Below are positions 8,069-17,405 of a stretch of DNA of 64,000 bases, in pieces. How positions within the stretch are numbered: the first letter of the stretch is position 1; each line of letters begins with the position of its first letter. The DNA comes from Paenibacillus harenae. GTDB taxonomy: Bacteria > Bacillota > Bacilli > Paenibacillales > Paenibacillaceae. The translations under genes and the position numbers were made by a program. The stretch spans positions 279,550-343,549 of the forward strand of contig NZ_JAUSST010000008.1 in assembly GCF_030812415.1 (NCBI RefSeq). The letters run 5' to 3'. The notes beneath the pieces were generated by a model. It saw nothing but the letters and a program-made list of their open reading frames with translations, did not search any database and was not told the DNA's origin.

Positions 8069-9106
8069 ATGACGAAACGAAATTTGCCGCTGCTGACAGC
8101 GTGTTTGATTTTATTAATCGCGATGGTAGTCGGCGCATGCTCGAATGCAGCCGATTCGAACAATGAAGGCGGCAATGCAACGAATGCGCCGAGCGAAGCG
8201 ACGAACAGCCCATCGAATGAGGGAACGGGAAACGCCGACAAGGCTGCTTTTCCAAGAACGGTCGATAGCGCCGGCGGCGAGAAAGTAACGATCGATGCGC
8301 AGCCGAAGAGAGTCGCGCTCGTCCATTGGGGCTTGACGCAGGAACTGATGAACTTCGATCTGGACTCGATCGCGATTACGCTGCCTTTCACGGAGAAGCA
8401 GTCGTTCCTTGGTACCGAGGTATACAAGCCGTATGTCGCGCAATACGATGACGTCGTTGTCGTGGGCGAGAATACGCAGGTGAATCTGGAGGCGTTGCTG
8501 CAATATGATCCGGATGTGATCTTGGCCGGCAGCGCAACGAATAAGGACATCGCCGATCAACTGAAGCAGATTGCTCCGACGGTCTTCATCGATGAAGAGC
8601 AGACGAATGTGTGGACCGATTGGCAGGGCGTGATGACGCAGTTCGGCGCTATCTTCGGTCTGGAGGATAACGTAAAGACTAAGATTGACGAGGCTTCCGC
8701 TCAAGTCGAGCAGGCGAAGCAGCAATTGAGCGGCGTAGAAGGTAAGGTTGCGTATCTACAAGTACGCGATAAGTCGATCTGGCTGCAAGGCACGGCTTAT
8801 TCGGGCGATTACTACGAGCCGCTTGGCTTGACGCCGCCGAAGGAAGCGGAGGGCGAGGGCGTCGAGCTGACTCTGGAAGGGCTTAGCGCGATTAATCCGG
8901 ATCATATTTTCCTAGGCTATTTCAACTACAACGATAAATCGTTAGCCGCGCTCTCCGACGAGTGGGAACAGAGCGAAGTGTGGAAGAAGCTGAAAGCCGT
9001 TCAGTCGAATCAAGTGTACGCGATCGACGGCGAGCTTGCCTTCGGTTATGGCCCGATCAGCCGAATCAATGGTACGGACGCGATTGTCGCGGCATTGAAG
9101 AAGTAA
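8069..9106 (+). CDS. Iron-siderophore ABC transporter substrate-binding lipoprotein
   Basis: Captures ferric siderophore outside the membrane and delivers it to an FhuBGC/FeuBC-type permease. 345 residues from ATG 8069 (GGGAG 7 bases upstream). Lipobox VVGAC puts the lipidated Cys at about residue 24; a low-complexity Asn/Ser/Gly linker follows, then the periplasmic_BP_2 fold (KRVALVHWGLTQELMNFDL, LEALLQYDPDVILAG, NPDHIFLGYF). No permease or ATPase gene is adjacent, so it must share a transporter encoded elsewhere, common for these orphan binding proteins. A Fur box covers its promoter and an AraC regulator precedes it. Confidence 0.9.
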   Translation: MTKRNLPLLTACLILLIAMVVGACSNAADSNNEGGNATNAPSEATNSPSNEGTGNADKAAFPRTVDSAGGEKVTIDAQPKRVALVHWGLTQELMNFDLDSIAITLPFTEKQSFLGTEVYKPYVAQYDDVVVVGENTQVNLEALLQYDPDVILAGSATNKDIADQLKQIAPTVFIDEEQTNVWTDWQGVMTQFGAIFGLEDNVKTKIDEASAQVEQAKQQLSGVEGKVAYLQVRDKSIWLQGTAYSGDYYEPLGLTPPKEAEGEGVELTLEGLSAINPDHIFLGYFNYNDKSLAALSDEWEQSEVWKKLKAVQSNQVYAIDGELAFGYGPISRINGTDAIVAALKK

Positions 9107-9126
9107 GTAAGCAGCATGTGCATAGG

Positions 9127-9175
9127 AGAGCGCCAGCGGGAGAAGAGTTAAACTTCTCGTGCCGGCGCTCTTTTG
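9127..9175 (+). terminator. Terminator
   Basis: Imperfect long stem starting GAGCGCC and closing GGCGCTC, with inner arms AGAAG / CTTCT, then TTTTG. Confidence 0.8.
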
Positions 9176-9282
9176 TTATAAGGGAGTAATAAACAAACAC
9201 AAGAGGAATATACTTCGTAATGTGCAAAATTCGCTTCACGCCTATATGCATTCATCTAGACGAATGATTAATGAGAGGATGA

Positions 9283-12200
9283 ATGATTTTGAATAATGAA
9301 CTATCATTAGAAGGCTGGGTCGTATCCAACAAAACGCAAAGGGGGATCTACAACAACCAGACGATATATTACAAAGGGGATATCGTTCAGGATAACGAAA
9401 GCCATTTTCGAAGCCTAACAGATGCTAACAGCGGAAATCCTACCTCCGACGCCAGCTCATGGGAAGCATATGTCCCTGATATCGAAACAAGCATCATTAA
9501 CGATGAAGATGAGAATAGTTTCGTTACTACCTTATCGGCAAATAAGATTAAAGCTCTCATCACACAGATGATCTCTAACATACCCGCGATGAGCTTAGAT
9601 GGTCTGTCCGACGTGGATACGTCCTCCTATGATCCAGTCGAAGGTGATGTCATCACCTTCCATGAGGGGAGATGGATTCCTGCCTCATTTATTAATAAAA
9701 TAAACCTTCCCGATAATATAACGAATCTGCAAGTCGTCGAAGTCACAGAGACATCGGCAGCCATACAGTGGACGCTGAACGGTAAGGGCGACAGCTTCGA
9801 TATTTATATTAACAATGAATTTAGCAAAAATATTCCTAATTCCCCTTTCGTTATCGATCAACTGCAGGCTGAAACCAATTACGATTTTACAGTGAAAACC
9901 AAAAACGCATATGGAACCTCCGAAGGCGTAAGCATCTCCGTAACGACTCTTCCTTCATCAAACCAACAAGACGACAGCTTAGTATTCCATCTTGATTTTT
10001 CCAAGTATGCCGGCAGTACGGCCAATACAGTGAATGATTCCGTAAAAAATACGCCCTGCACGCTCCACAATGTCCAGCATGACGGGGTAAATGACGGGTG
10101 GTTAGACCATAGAGGGTTAACGTTAGGCGTCAACGGATACGTGAGTATCCCACCGAGCGCGGACATTTTCAACAATGCAGTGGATCTTAACGAGAATGGC
10201 GTAACCTTTGAATTTGTTGCCTATGAAACGTTAGGCGTATTGTTTCGATCGGAAGCAATGAATTTATTAGCCTACTTAGCAGCTAATCCGAATACAAGGA
10301 TCGGGTACATGAATACAGCCGGCAGCGAACAAATAGGCACTGGCGGTTATTCTTGGTTCGTTCATCTAAACGGCAACCGAACAGCCACGGATACGTTGCA
10401 CGGGTCCCATGAGCTAAACGTCGTTTCCGTTCGTATCTATCCGGATGGACAGTTCGACATGGCGATAAACGGTAAAATGAGCTTGAACAAAAATAAACTA
10501 AGCAATTTTTCCGAGCATCTTCCCTTTCTGAAGATGAGTCCGTTACATATACGCAGAAACAGTCTTGGATTGAATAAATCGGCGACAACGATCAGATCGT
10601 TTTCTATTTACAATAAAGCGCTTTCGGACGAGGTACTATTAAATCAATATAACTCGATCAAAACCGGCGAGCCGCTATCCACTGTTACGGTTTACCCGTC
10701 GGAGGTTACTTTAGGATCGGGAGAAAATCAGGTTTTAGCCGTTGTTGCGAGTCCATCCAGATACACGGCTTTGGTGAATAACCAATTCGAGAGCGGCAAT
10801 GAAGGTTATGCAGCTGTAGATAATGATGGTTTATTGACGGGCTTGCATGAGGGCGAAACGTTAATTTCGGTTACTTCAACCTACCAGGACAAAACATTCG
10901 TCAACTATGTGCCTGTTAAGGTCGGCACCTCCATAGTCAAGCCTCCGACATCTATCAGACAAGTAACAGGGATCTCGATCAATCGAAAGCCGGAAACATT
11001 GGAAATCGGACAAAGCTTCGCAGCGATGGCCACAACTCTGCCTTTCGACGTGTATGATGATAATATTGTCATATGGACCTCTTCGAATCCGGAAGTATGC
11101 AGCGTGAATTTTGGCGTATTGAAAGGAATATCCGCCGGCGAAGTTACCATTACCGCTTCCGATGGATCAGAGACCTATTCGCGGAGTTTTACCGTAACTG
11201 TCGTGCAGCCGGAAGTGCGTGTAATTAGCGATGAAGAGATCTATAACGTGCCGCTTGCAGTCTATGCGATTAATCCCGACAATGCAGATGCTTTAAATAC
11301 GACAAATGGCATTCGGAAAGCTTTGGATTATGCATCCTCTACAGGCTATAAGAAAATCGTTTTTCCGTTAGGCACTTATTTAATTACTCCTGAAGCCGGG
11401 ACGATCTTCGTTCCGACGGAGATGGTCATTGATTTTAGCGACTCGGTCATCCATATTGAACCCAGTTCGCTGACGGCTGCAGGGTATACCATGTTCAGAT
11501 TCGACCGTGTGTCCTATACGAAGATCATTAATGCTAAGTTTTACGGCGAAGCCGACTCTGCGGCCGTCTCAGGCAGTTCGGAGAAATGCATTACCTTCAT
11601 TATTAGCGATGCGTATCGCTCCGGATTGGAAAACTGTACGATAAGCAAATCCCCGGGCTTCAATATCGCTACCCATGTGGAAAGAGGGACGGATGAGCAG
11701 CGGCGCCATCCGAGTGTCTCTAATTTCGAGGCAGGAAGTATCGATGAGGAAACAGGGTTAAACGATAACAGCAGCACGAAGAACTGTTTTAGAAATATCA
11801 CCTATTTACATGTTAGTGAGCTTGGCGGTCATTTCATGTTAGGCTATACGCAAGGTTACTTCAATTACCCCTACTTGCGTTCCAGACTCTACAGTATATT
11901 TTTTTATGATCGAAACTATCGTTTTATCCAATCGCAAATGTACAATCTGCAGTATTACAATTATGAAAAACCGACAAACGCTTATTACGCTAAAATCGTG
12001 ATATATCAGGAGTCTGCTCCGACCAATGAAGATAACGACTTTAAAGCGGTGGCCATGTTGAGGACGATGATTATGCCCACTGACTGCTTTATTAGAAACT
12101 GTGTTATTGAAGATAATTATAGCTGCGGTATCGCCTTAACGGGTGGGCAAGGCTGGGTCATCGAGAACAATAGATTCAATCGGAATGGCAAAAGAATGCC

Positions 12201-12549
12201 GTCTTGCGACATCGATTGGGAGGATGGATGGGAAGCCTCTGTAGGCGATATTTGCAGAAACAACACATTTAATTCTCCAAGCGGCGTTATTATTAGCGGA
12301 GGATCCAGCATCGCTTTGTATAGCAATACCTTCAATGAATCCAATCTTCACATATGGGCCCGCTCTGCTAACTTCAGGGTGTACAATAATATCTTCAACG
12401 GCAAAGGCGCAAATCGGAATTTGTCCTTATCGTGTCAGGCAGAATCCTACTTCTCCAAAAATGTCTTAAGCGGAGTCGCATACACGACTGCGATCAACCA
12501 TCCGGAAGGAAATTATCGCGTTCGGGATACTGGGAATACGTTGATCTAA
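9283..12549 (+). CDS. Large multidomain right-handed beta-helix protein (pectate-lyase-like) without signal peptide
   Basis: 1088 residues. Order seen: a carbohydrate-binding-like segment (about 15-65, YYKGDIVQDNESHFRSL then SGNPTSDASSWEAY) as found in chitinases and phage tail proteins; a linker typical of tail fibres (about 70-140); a fibronectin type III domain (about 145-228); a LamG/concanavalin-like region (about 230-455); two bacterial Ig-like (Big_2) domains (about 460-645); and a pectate-lyase-3 type parallel beta-helix (about 655-1088). The start is ATG 9283 or TTG 9289; GAGAGG lies just before. No signal peptide or membrane segment is visible, unusual for a polysaccharide lyase. 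It has its own flanking hairpins and sits at the edge of the exopolysaccharide genes. It may cleave or bind that polymer; a phage-spike origin is possible. Confidence 0.75.
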   Translation: MILNNELSLEGWVVSNKTQRGIYNNQTIYYKGDIVQDNESHFRSLTDANSGNPTSDASSWEAYVPDIETSIINDEDENSFVTTLSANKIKALITQMISNIPAMSLDGLSDVDTSSYDPVEGDVITFHEGRWIPASFINKINLPDNITNLQVVEVTETSAAIQWTLNGKGDSFDIYINNEFSKNIPNSPFVIDQLQAETNYDFTVKTKNAYGTSEGVSISVTTLPSSNQQDDSLVFHLDFSKYAGSTANTVNDSVKNTPCTLHNVQHDGVNDGWLDHRGLTLGVNGYVSIPPSADIFNNAVDLNENGVTFEFVAYETLGVLFRSEAMNLLAYLAANPNTRIGYMNTAGSEQIGTGGYSWFVHLNGNRTATDTLHGSHELNVVSVRIYPDGQFDMAINGKMSLNKNKLSNFSEHLPFLKMSPLHIRRNSLGLNKSATTIRSFSIYNKALSDEVLLNQYNSIKTGEPLSTVTVYPSEVTLGSGENQVLAVVASPSRYTALVNNQFESGNEGYAAVDNDGLLTGLHEGETLISVTSTYQDKTFVNYVPVKVGTSIVKPPTSIRQVTGISINRKPETLEIGQSFAAMATTLPFDVYDDNIVIWTSSNPEVCSVNFGVLKGISAGEVTITASDGSETYSRSFTVTVVQPEVRVISDEEIYNVPLAVYAINPDNADALNTTNGIRKALDYASSTGYKKIVFPLGTYLITPEAGTIFVPTEMVIDFSDSVIHIEPSSLTAAGYTMFRFDRVSYTKIINAKFYGEADSAAVSGSSEKCITFIISDAYRSGLENCTISKSPGFNIATHVERGTDEQRRHPSVSNFEAGSIDEETGLNDNSSTKNCFRNITYLHVSELGGHFMLGYTQGYFNYPYLRSRLYSIFFYDRNYRFIQSQMYNLQYYNYEKPTNAYYAKIVIYQESAPTNEDNDFKAVAMLRTMIMPTDCFIRNCVIEDNYSCGIALTGGQGWVIENNRFNRNGKRMPSCDIDWEDGWEASVGDICRNNTFNSPSGVIISGGSSIALYSNTFNESNLHIWARSANFRVYNNIFNGKGANRNLSLSCQAESYFSKNVLSGVAYTTAINHPEGNYRVRDTGNTLI

Positions 12550-12584
12550 ATGTATTTACAAGATTATTACTTTAGTATACTATT

Positions 12585-12615
12585 GGTAACAAAGACCATA
12601 TAGGTCTTTGTTACC
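12585..12615. other. Perfect 13-bp inverted repeat
   Basis: GGTAACAAAGACC, loop ATATA, GGTCTTTGTTACC. No T run follows, so it is not a textbook terminator. It begins 36 bases after the beta-helix gene stop and ends 29 bases before the next ATG. It could be an mRNA-stabilising or terminating hairpin, or an operator for the small secreted protein gene. Confidence 0.7.
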
Positions 12616-12643
12616 ACTTGCGGTAGAGGGGGGACCTATTAAT

Positions 12644-12973
12644 ATGTCCAAGTATCATAAGATACTCATCTCACTCATCTTATGCAGCGCAATCCTGTTT
12701 CCTACTTCGGCATACGCATCTTCGGGCGACGATCATTCGAGATCGAATAATGGTTTTTTCAGCTCGGTTTCGACGATGTTCTCATCTTATTTTGGCAACA
12801 GCAACGATAAAGGGAACAATAAAGACAAAGACAACAATCATTATGATGATGATAAAAACAAAAATGATTTTTGGGATTGGCTAACCGGCAAAGACAAATG
12901 GTCCGATAAGGACGAATGGGGTGACCATAAGGGCGACTCCCGTTCGAATTGGTGGTATTACTATTGTTATTAA
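12644..12973 (+). CDS. Small secreted, highly charged Asp/Lys/Asn-rich protein
   Basis: 109 residues from ATG 12644; GAGGGGGGA lies about 9 bases upstream. Signal peptide at about 1-25 (ends SAYA). The mature part is low complexity: a short Ser/Phe stretch, a run of Lys, Asp and Asn (about 55-80), then three aromatic-rich DFWDWL / DKWSDKDEWGDHK type segments and an end with WWYYYCY. I recognise no family. The composition suggests a disordered, cation- or polysaccharide-binding extracellular protein, perhaps part of the matrix. It lies between the beta-helix gene and the first glycosyltransferase and has its own terminator. Confidence 0.7.
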   Translation: MSKYHKILISLILCSAILFPTSAYASSGDDHSRSNNGFFSSVSTMFSSYFGNSNDKGNNKDKDNNHYDDDKNKNDFWDWLTGKDKWSDKDEWGDHKGDSRSNWWYYYCY

Positions 12974-12984
12974 GCAGTTGCAAG

Positions 12985-13016
12985 AGGAATTCGGAATGAC
13001 CGAGTTCCTTTTTTTA
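12985..13016 (+). terminator. Terminator
   Basis: Stem AGGAATTCGG / CCGAGTTCCT (one G-U pair), loop AATGA, followed by seven T. Confidence 0.88.
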
Positions 13017-13116
13017 TTTGATCGAACAATGTATATCCGTCATTCTTTTGCATCGGAGCGAGTCATGGGTTAGAATCTTTATAGTTTTACCGTAGCATGG
13101 ATTAGGAGGCTCCTCG

Positions 13117-14169
13117 GTGTGTAAAGTAAGTGTCATCGTTCCGATATATAATGCAGAGAGATATATAAACAAATGCATTAAATCCATTTTAGGTCAGACA
13201 TTTACTGATTTCGAACTCATCCTCGTGAATGATGGCTCAACGGACAAGAGCCTGAATTTGTGCCTTGCATTTAAGGGGCAAGATCATCGGATTACGGTGA
13301 TTGACAAACAAAACGAAGGCAGCGTGAGAACTAGAAACAAAGGGCTTGCCGCTGCTCGGTCCGACTACGTCCTATTCGTAGACGTAGACGATTGGATCGC
13401 TGTCGATATGATTGAAGTTTTGTACAACCATGCGATTAGGGACCATGCCGACATCACCGTTTGCAACAGGTACAAGGTGCTGGGCAGGAATTCTCTTATT
13501 AAGAGATCGGGGAAAAGCAAATACTTCGATGAACCCAAGCTTTATACAGGGGGAGAAGTGCGGACGGAACTTGTTACGGCCTATCTGTTCGGTCATCCTT
13601 TCCCGTCGGCGCTATCGGCAAAGTTGTACAAGAGAGAGTTGTTTGCCAATACGGGAAAGTATGTGGAGCGGATTCACTTCTTAGGCGATGACTTGTTTTA
13701 CAATATCGAGTTATTCCTGAAGGCGGAGCGCGTCAAAATTATTCCCACTCCTCTGTACTATTACAGAATAGGGGGATTTTCCAGCAAATATATGCCTTAT
13801 TTATTCGAAGACGCCGTAAACGGGTACGAGATACAAAAAGAAGTGATCGAGGAGTACTTTCTTGATTCCAGAGACGAGCAGTATATCGGAATCAGCCTGA
13901 TGCTGCTTAATACTTTGAAAACATGCTTGAAAAACCTATTCAGCAGCAACATGTCGGAACTGAACATAAAGAAAATGATTGAATCGTATGTTGAGAATTA
14001 TAATGTAAATGAATGCATAAAAAACAGCGGATCTCATTCGTATTTTCCGGATTCATATTTACAAGCGATCGAGCATAAGGATATCGAGTATTTGTTCAAA
14101 CTGGGAAGAAATGAGTATATAAAGGGGATTCCGAAAAAATATCTTTACGACGTTATCGGTTATTTGTAG
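13117..14169 (+). CDS. Family 2 glycosyltransferase
   Basis: 350 residues from GTG 13117 (AGGAGG 7 bases upstream). The GT-A fold is evident: VIVPIYNAERYINKCI at the N terminus, LVNDGSTDKS near 37-46, and the metal-binding FVDVDDW near 87-93. It should transfer a sugar from a nucleotide donor to the lipid-linked exopolysaccharide repeat at the inner membrane face; donor and linkage cannot be read from sequence. It is followed at 24 bases by a secreted beta-helix protein, so the two probably form a small operon at the left edge of the polysaccharide locus. Confidence 0.88.
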   Translation: MCKVSVIVPIYNAERYINKCIKSILGQTFTDFELILVNDGSTDKSLNLCLAFKGQDHRITVIDKQNEGSVRTRNKGLAAARSDYVLFVDVDDWIAVDMIEVLYNHAIRDHADITVCNRYKVLGRNSLIKRSGKSKYFDEPKLYTGGEVRTELVTAYLFGHPFPSALSAKLYKRELFANTGKYVERIHFLGDDLFYNIELFLKAERVKIIPTPLYYYRIGGFSSKYMPYLFEDAVNGYEIQKEVIEEYFLDSRDEQYIGISLMLLNTLKTCLKNLFSSNMSELNIKKMIESYVENYNVNECIKNSGSHSYFPDSYLQAIEHKDIEYLFKLGRNEYIKGIPKKYLYDVIGYL

Positions 14170-14193
14170 ATGAATGAGGAGAGTGCGTAGAGC

Positions 14194-16332
14194 ATGTGGA
14201 AACGCTATAGTAGATTAGCGATCGCGATTGCATTACTGATGTCCATACAGATTGCATTGCCGCCGGGTATAGGATCCTTGAAGAAAGAAGCGGCTGCCGA
14301 GTCCGAGCTGCATGTATTCAAATTGTCCGATTGGGGGATCTACAATGACGGCACCCATCCCGCCGAGACGACGAAAGGGATCAATCGGGCGCTTCAATGG
14401 GCGAGCCAAAAGGGAATTAAGGCTGTCTCTCTTCCTGCCGGCACCTATCTGATTGCCAAAGAGAGCCGGATTAATATGGTAAGCAATATGCTCTTTGAAT
14501 TGCCGGGCGATGCGATCCTCCAGAAGGAAACGAACGGCAAAGAAAATTATTCGTTATTATACATAGGTCATGGCATCCATGATGTAACGATCAGAGGCGG
14601 CGTATACCAGGGAGACAGAGAGACGCACGACTATACGAAGAAGGATCATCAGCACAGTGCGGGAACGCACGAGGGCGGACATGGCATTTTGCTGGAGGGT
14701 GCTTCGAATGTGACGATTGAAGGAGTGAAAGTGACCCACTTCACCGGAGATGGTCTCGTCATTGGCGGATACGGGAAGATGATTACCGATTTATATGAGA
14801 AAAACTTTGTCTCTGGCGCCATAGACAATGCGGGCCGACAAGTAAAAAATAGCAACAAAATCATTACCAAAGCAGCGTTGAACTTCGAGAATCCTATTTT
14901 TGCGAATGACAGGTCTTTCGAATTATCGAATATCAAGGGATTATCCAACCAGTTCGAGGTTTATTTCTATTCCGCGGATGGCAAGTTTATTTCCAAGACG
15001 GCTGCCAAGGTTAGGGATACCGTTCAGCCCCCCGCTAAAACTGCGAAGTTTTATCTCGTGTTTGACAAGCCTAAGGCAATGAAAGGGATTTACCTGGAAT
15101 TTTGGAAGCGTACGGTCAGCCAGAAGGTTGCGGTAAACAATTCGGAATTTGCATTTAATCGCCGCCAGGGCATAACGGTTGGCGGAGCCGATCAAGTGAC
15201 CATTACAGGCAACAGCATTCATGATATGAAAGGGATTGCCCCTCAATCCGGAATTGACCTGGAAGGCGGATATGACTTCAACGGATTTCTGAATAGCAAT
15301 GTTTCGATTATTAAGAACGAATTTTATAACAATGCCGTCTACGACGTTATTTTATTCGATGGCCGAGGCGCTCTTGTGGAGGATAACCATCTTGCTTCGA
15401 AAGGAGCGATTGGCGTGGCTGTTTCGGACCCGTTCTCAGGTGCTCAGATCATCAACAATCATTTTGACGGAACGCGAATTTTTGTGGAAAACGATGCCAA
15501 AGTGATCGGGAATAGGATGAATGATTCCTACACTTATTTTCAGGGGCCTAATATTACGGTAAAAGATATGGAGTTAATCGATTCCTTGTTTGTGGTAAGC
15601 TCGAAAATTCGGAATGGGGTCAGCGTGACGGATGTGACCATTACAAGCAATGGGGCAACGGACTCTGGTTTGTCCGTGTGGGGAGAACCGATTACACTGA
15701 AAAACATAACGATCGTCGGCAAGCCGACCTTGCGGGCGGTGACAGGCGGAGGCAAAGGCGGCAGTACGTTTGATAATTTGAAAGTCATGGGGTTCAATTC
15801 GAATTACGGACTTACTCTCCCTCCAGGGACGTATAATAATTGTCAGATCGAAGGTGCCGAGGGAGGGAAATTCGGGGCGGTTTCTGCTAATTTGGCAGGG
15901 AAATATGTATTTGATGGCTGTACTTTCAAATCCGCATCGACGGTATCTACCTTATTTCTCGGCGAGCATCCGAAACTGGACCTTACCATTAAAAACTCGA
16001 AATTCGAGGTAACGGGCAACTCGCAGGCGATCAGCATTCAATCCGCATCCAACTTCTTGCTGGAGAACAATGTGATTTCGGCGAATAAGATCACCTCGAA
16101 GGAAACGGAAATCATCAAGCTGAACGATTTCTGGAAACGAAAAGAGAAATACGATATTTTAAAGGCTGTCATAAGAGGCAACACCATCACGGCAAACATG
16201 AAAGCGATCGGCGTTTCCACGGTGAACGCAGGGGTTGGAGCACCGTCGTACCGCATTGAGAAAAACAATTTCAACAATGTCACTTATGCATTGAAAGCAA
16301 ATGACGTAGCAAGCGGCAACCGTCTGAAGTAA
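14194..16332 (+). CDS. Secreted right-handed parallel beta-helix protein (pectate-lyase-like)
   Basis: 712 residues with a signal peptide (about 1-37, ends KEAAA). The first part matches the pectate-lyase-3 entry segment: WGIYNDGTHPAETTKGINRALQWA followed by VSLPAGTYLI is the usual cap of such helices, split here across residues 48-90. Many short coil repeats with VTI/ITI, N and G turns run to the C terminus, interrupted near 205-310 by a beta-sandwich-like insert. Candidates are a polysaccharide lyase, epimerase or hydrolase acting on the exopolysaccharide outside the cell. The catalytic residues cannot be assigned by eye. GAGGAG stands upstream of the ATG. Confidence 0.8.
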   Translation: MWKRYSRLAIAIALLMSIQIALPPGIGSLKKEAAAESELHVFKLSDWGIYNDGTHPAETTKGINRALQWASQKGIKAVSLPAGTYLIAKESRINMVSNMLFELPGDAILQKETNGKENYSLLYIGHGIHDVTIRGGVYQGDRETHDYTKKDHQHSAGTHEGGHGILLEGASNVTIEGVKVTHFTGDGLVIGGYGKMITDLYEKNFVSGAIDNAGRQVKNSNKIITKAALNFENPIFANDRSFELSNIKGLSNQFEVYFYSADGKFISKTAAKVRDTVQPPAKTAKFYLVFDKPKAMKGIYLEFWKRTVSQKVAVNNSEFAFNRRQGITVGGADQVTITGNSIHDMKGIAPQSGIDLEGGYDFNGFLNSNVSIIKNEFYNNAVYDVILFDGRGALVEDNHLASKGAIGVAVSDPFSGAQIINNHFDGTRIFVENDAKVIGNRMNDSYTYFQGPNITVKDMELIDSLFVVSSKIRNGVSVTDVTITSNGATDSGLSVWGEPITLKNITIVGKPTLRAVTGGGKGGSTFDNLKVMGFNSNYGLTLPPGTYNNCQIEGAEGGKFGAVSANLAGKYVFDGCTFKSASTVSTLFLGEHPKLDLTIKNSKFEVTGNSQAISIQSASNFLLENNVISANKITSKETEIIKLNDFWKRKEKYDILKAVIRGNTITANMKAIGVSTVNAGVGAPSYRIEKNNFNNVTYALKANDVASGNRLK

Positions 16333-16340
16333 ACGGCTGC

Positions 16341-17204
16341 TTAGGATCGTTGAAGCGTGATGACAGTGATCTCGGGGCGGCACATGAAGCGGATCGGGTG
16401 AACGGAATGGCCGATCCCGCGATTCGTATACAATAGCAGCTTTCCTTCACCAAGCGTATATAAGCCGCTCGGATACTTCATGGCCAACTCCGGAACGATT
16501 AAGTGACCGATGAAAGGCAAACGCACTTGTCCCCCGTGACTATGGCCGGATAGCTGCAGGTCGACGGAATAAAGAATGGTATGATCGGCTAAGTCGGGTT
16601 CATGGGCAAGCATGATCGTAAATAAATTCGCATTCGCATGCCCAAGCGCGGCTTCGAAGTCGGATTGCCCGAAGAAAATGTCGTCGACGCCTGCCATTTG
16701 AATCTGCTGCCCTTCATGATTTATGACGGCCGAACGGTTAGTAAGCATCGTAAAGCCGCCTCTTGTGAGCACTTTGTCAACGGAAGCGGCACCGGTAATA
16801 TGATCATGGTTGCCTAGCACGGCCCATTTTCCAAGCGGTACCTGCAAACGATCAAGCATGGCTGCGCAGGCTTCCCCGCTGGATCCGACCTCGGTGTCAT
16901 AGAGATCCCCAGTGAAGCATAGAATATCAGGTCTTAGATTTTGCAGAGTATCTATCAATTTCTCGAAGCGTTCCAAGCCAAAATGAAAATCAAGATGAAC
17001 GTCGCTGAACAGCACGATTCTTTTTCCTGCAAAGGAGTCAGGCAAGCGCTCGAAGGACAATGTTTGATTAACGATTTGAATGAGCTTTGGCTCCAAAAAT
17101 CGGGAATAAGCATAGCCGCCCGCAGAAGCGGTAAGCAAGCCTCCTAGAATTCTGCCGCTATTCTGAATAAAGCTTCGTCTTGTCAGAAGTTTTCTTGATT
17201 TCAT
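16341..17204 (-). CDS. Metallophosphoesterase with Tat signal (YkuE-like)
   Basis: 287 residues. The N terminus carries a twin-arginine signal (TRRSFIQ near 8-14) followed by a Gly/Ala hydrophobic stretch, so export of the folded protein by Tat is likely; tatA and tatC lie 37 kb to the right. Calcineurin-type metal motifs are present: SDVHLD near 68-73, GDLYD near 98-102, GNHDH near 130-134 and GHSHGGQ near 218-224. YkuE of Bacillus subtilis is a Tat substrate of this family and is wall-associated. The gene is convergent with the beta-helix gene and divergent from the wzz-like gene. Confidence 0.88.
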   Translation of the reverse strand: MKSRKLLTRRSFIQNSGRILGGLLTASAGGYAYSRFLEPKLIQIVNQTLSFERLPDSFAGKRIVLFSDVHLDFHFGLERFEKLIDTLQNLRPDILCFTGDLYDTEVGSSGEACAAMLDRLQVPLGKWAVLGNHDHITGAASVDKVLTRGGFTMLTNRSAVINHEGQQIQMAGVDDIFFGQSDFEAALGHANANLFTIMLAHEPDLADHTILYSVDLQLSGHSHGGQVRLPFIGHLIVPELAMKYPSGLYTLGEGKLLLYTNRGIGHSVHPIRFMCRPEITVITLQRS

Positions 17205-17328
17205 ATCTACTCCGTTCCTGATTTACAATTTTCTATCATTATATCAATCGGCTTATTAAACGAACAAGTGGCAAGGATATGCCTGTTAGATAGGGGCATT
17301 ATCGATGATGCGGCGATGGATTATCAGG

Positions 17329-17357
17329 TTGACACGTTCTATATAAAGAACTAAAAT
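17329..17357 (+). promoter_or_regulatory. SigA promoter with SinR-type palindrome in the spacer (exopolysaccharide operon)
   Basis: Consensus TTGACA (17329) and TAAAAT (17352) with 17 bases between. The spacer contains GTTCTATATAAAGAAC (17336-17351): two inverted GTTCTYT-type half-sites, the known recognition sequence of SinR. Binding would sit directly under RNA polymerase. This is copy 1 of 6 in the window and heads the wzz-like/kinase/CapD-like run. Confidence 0.88.
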
Positions 17358-17405
17358 TAGTAGACAATGTTCATTCTAACAAATAATTTGCAAGCAGGTG
17401 ATGTC

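Noticed and set aside
9283..12549. Prophage region
   Set aside because: The N-terminal part looks like a tail fibre, but no other phage gene (capsid, portal, integrase, lysis) is present around it.
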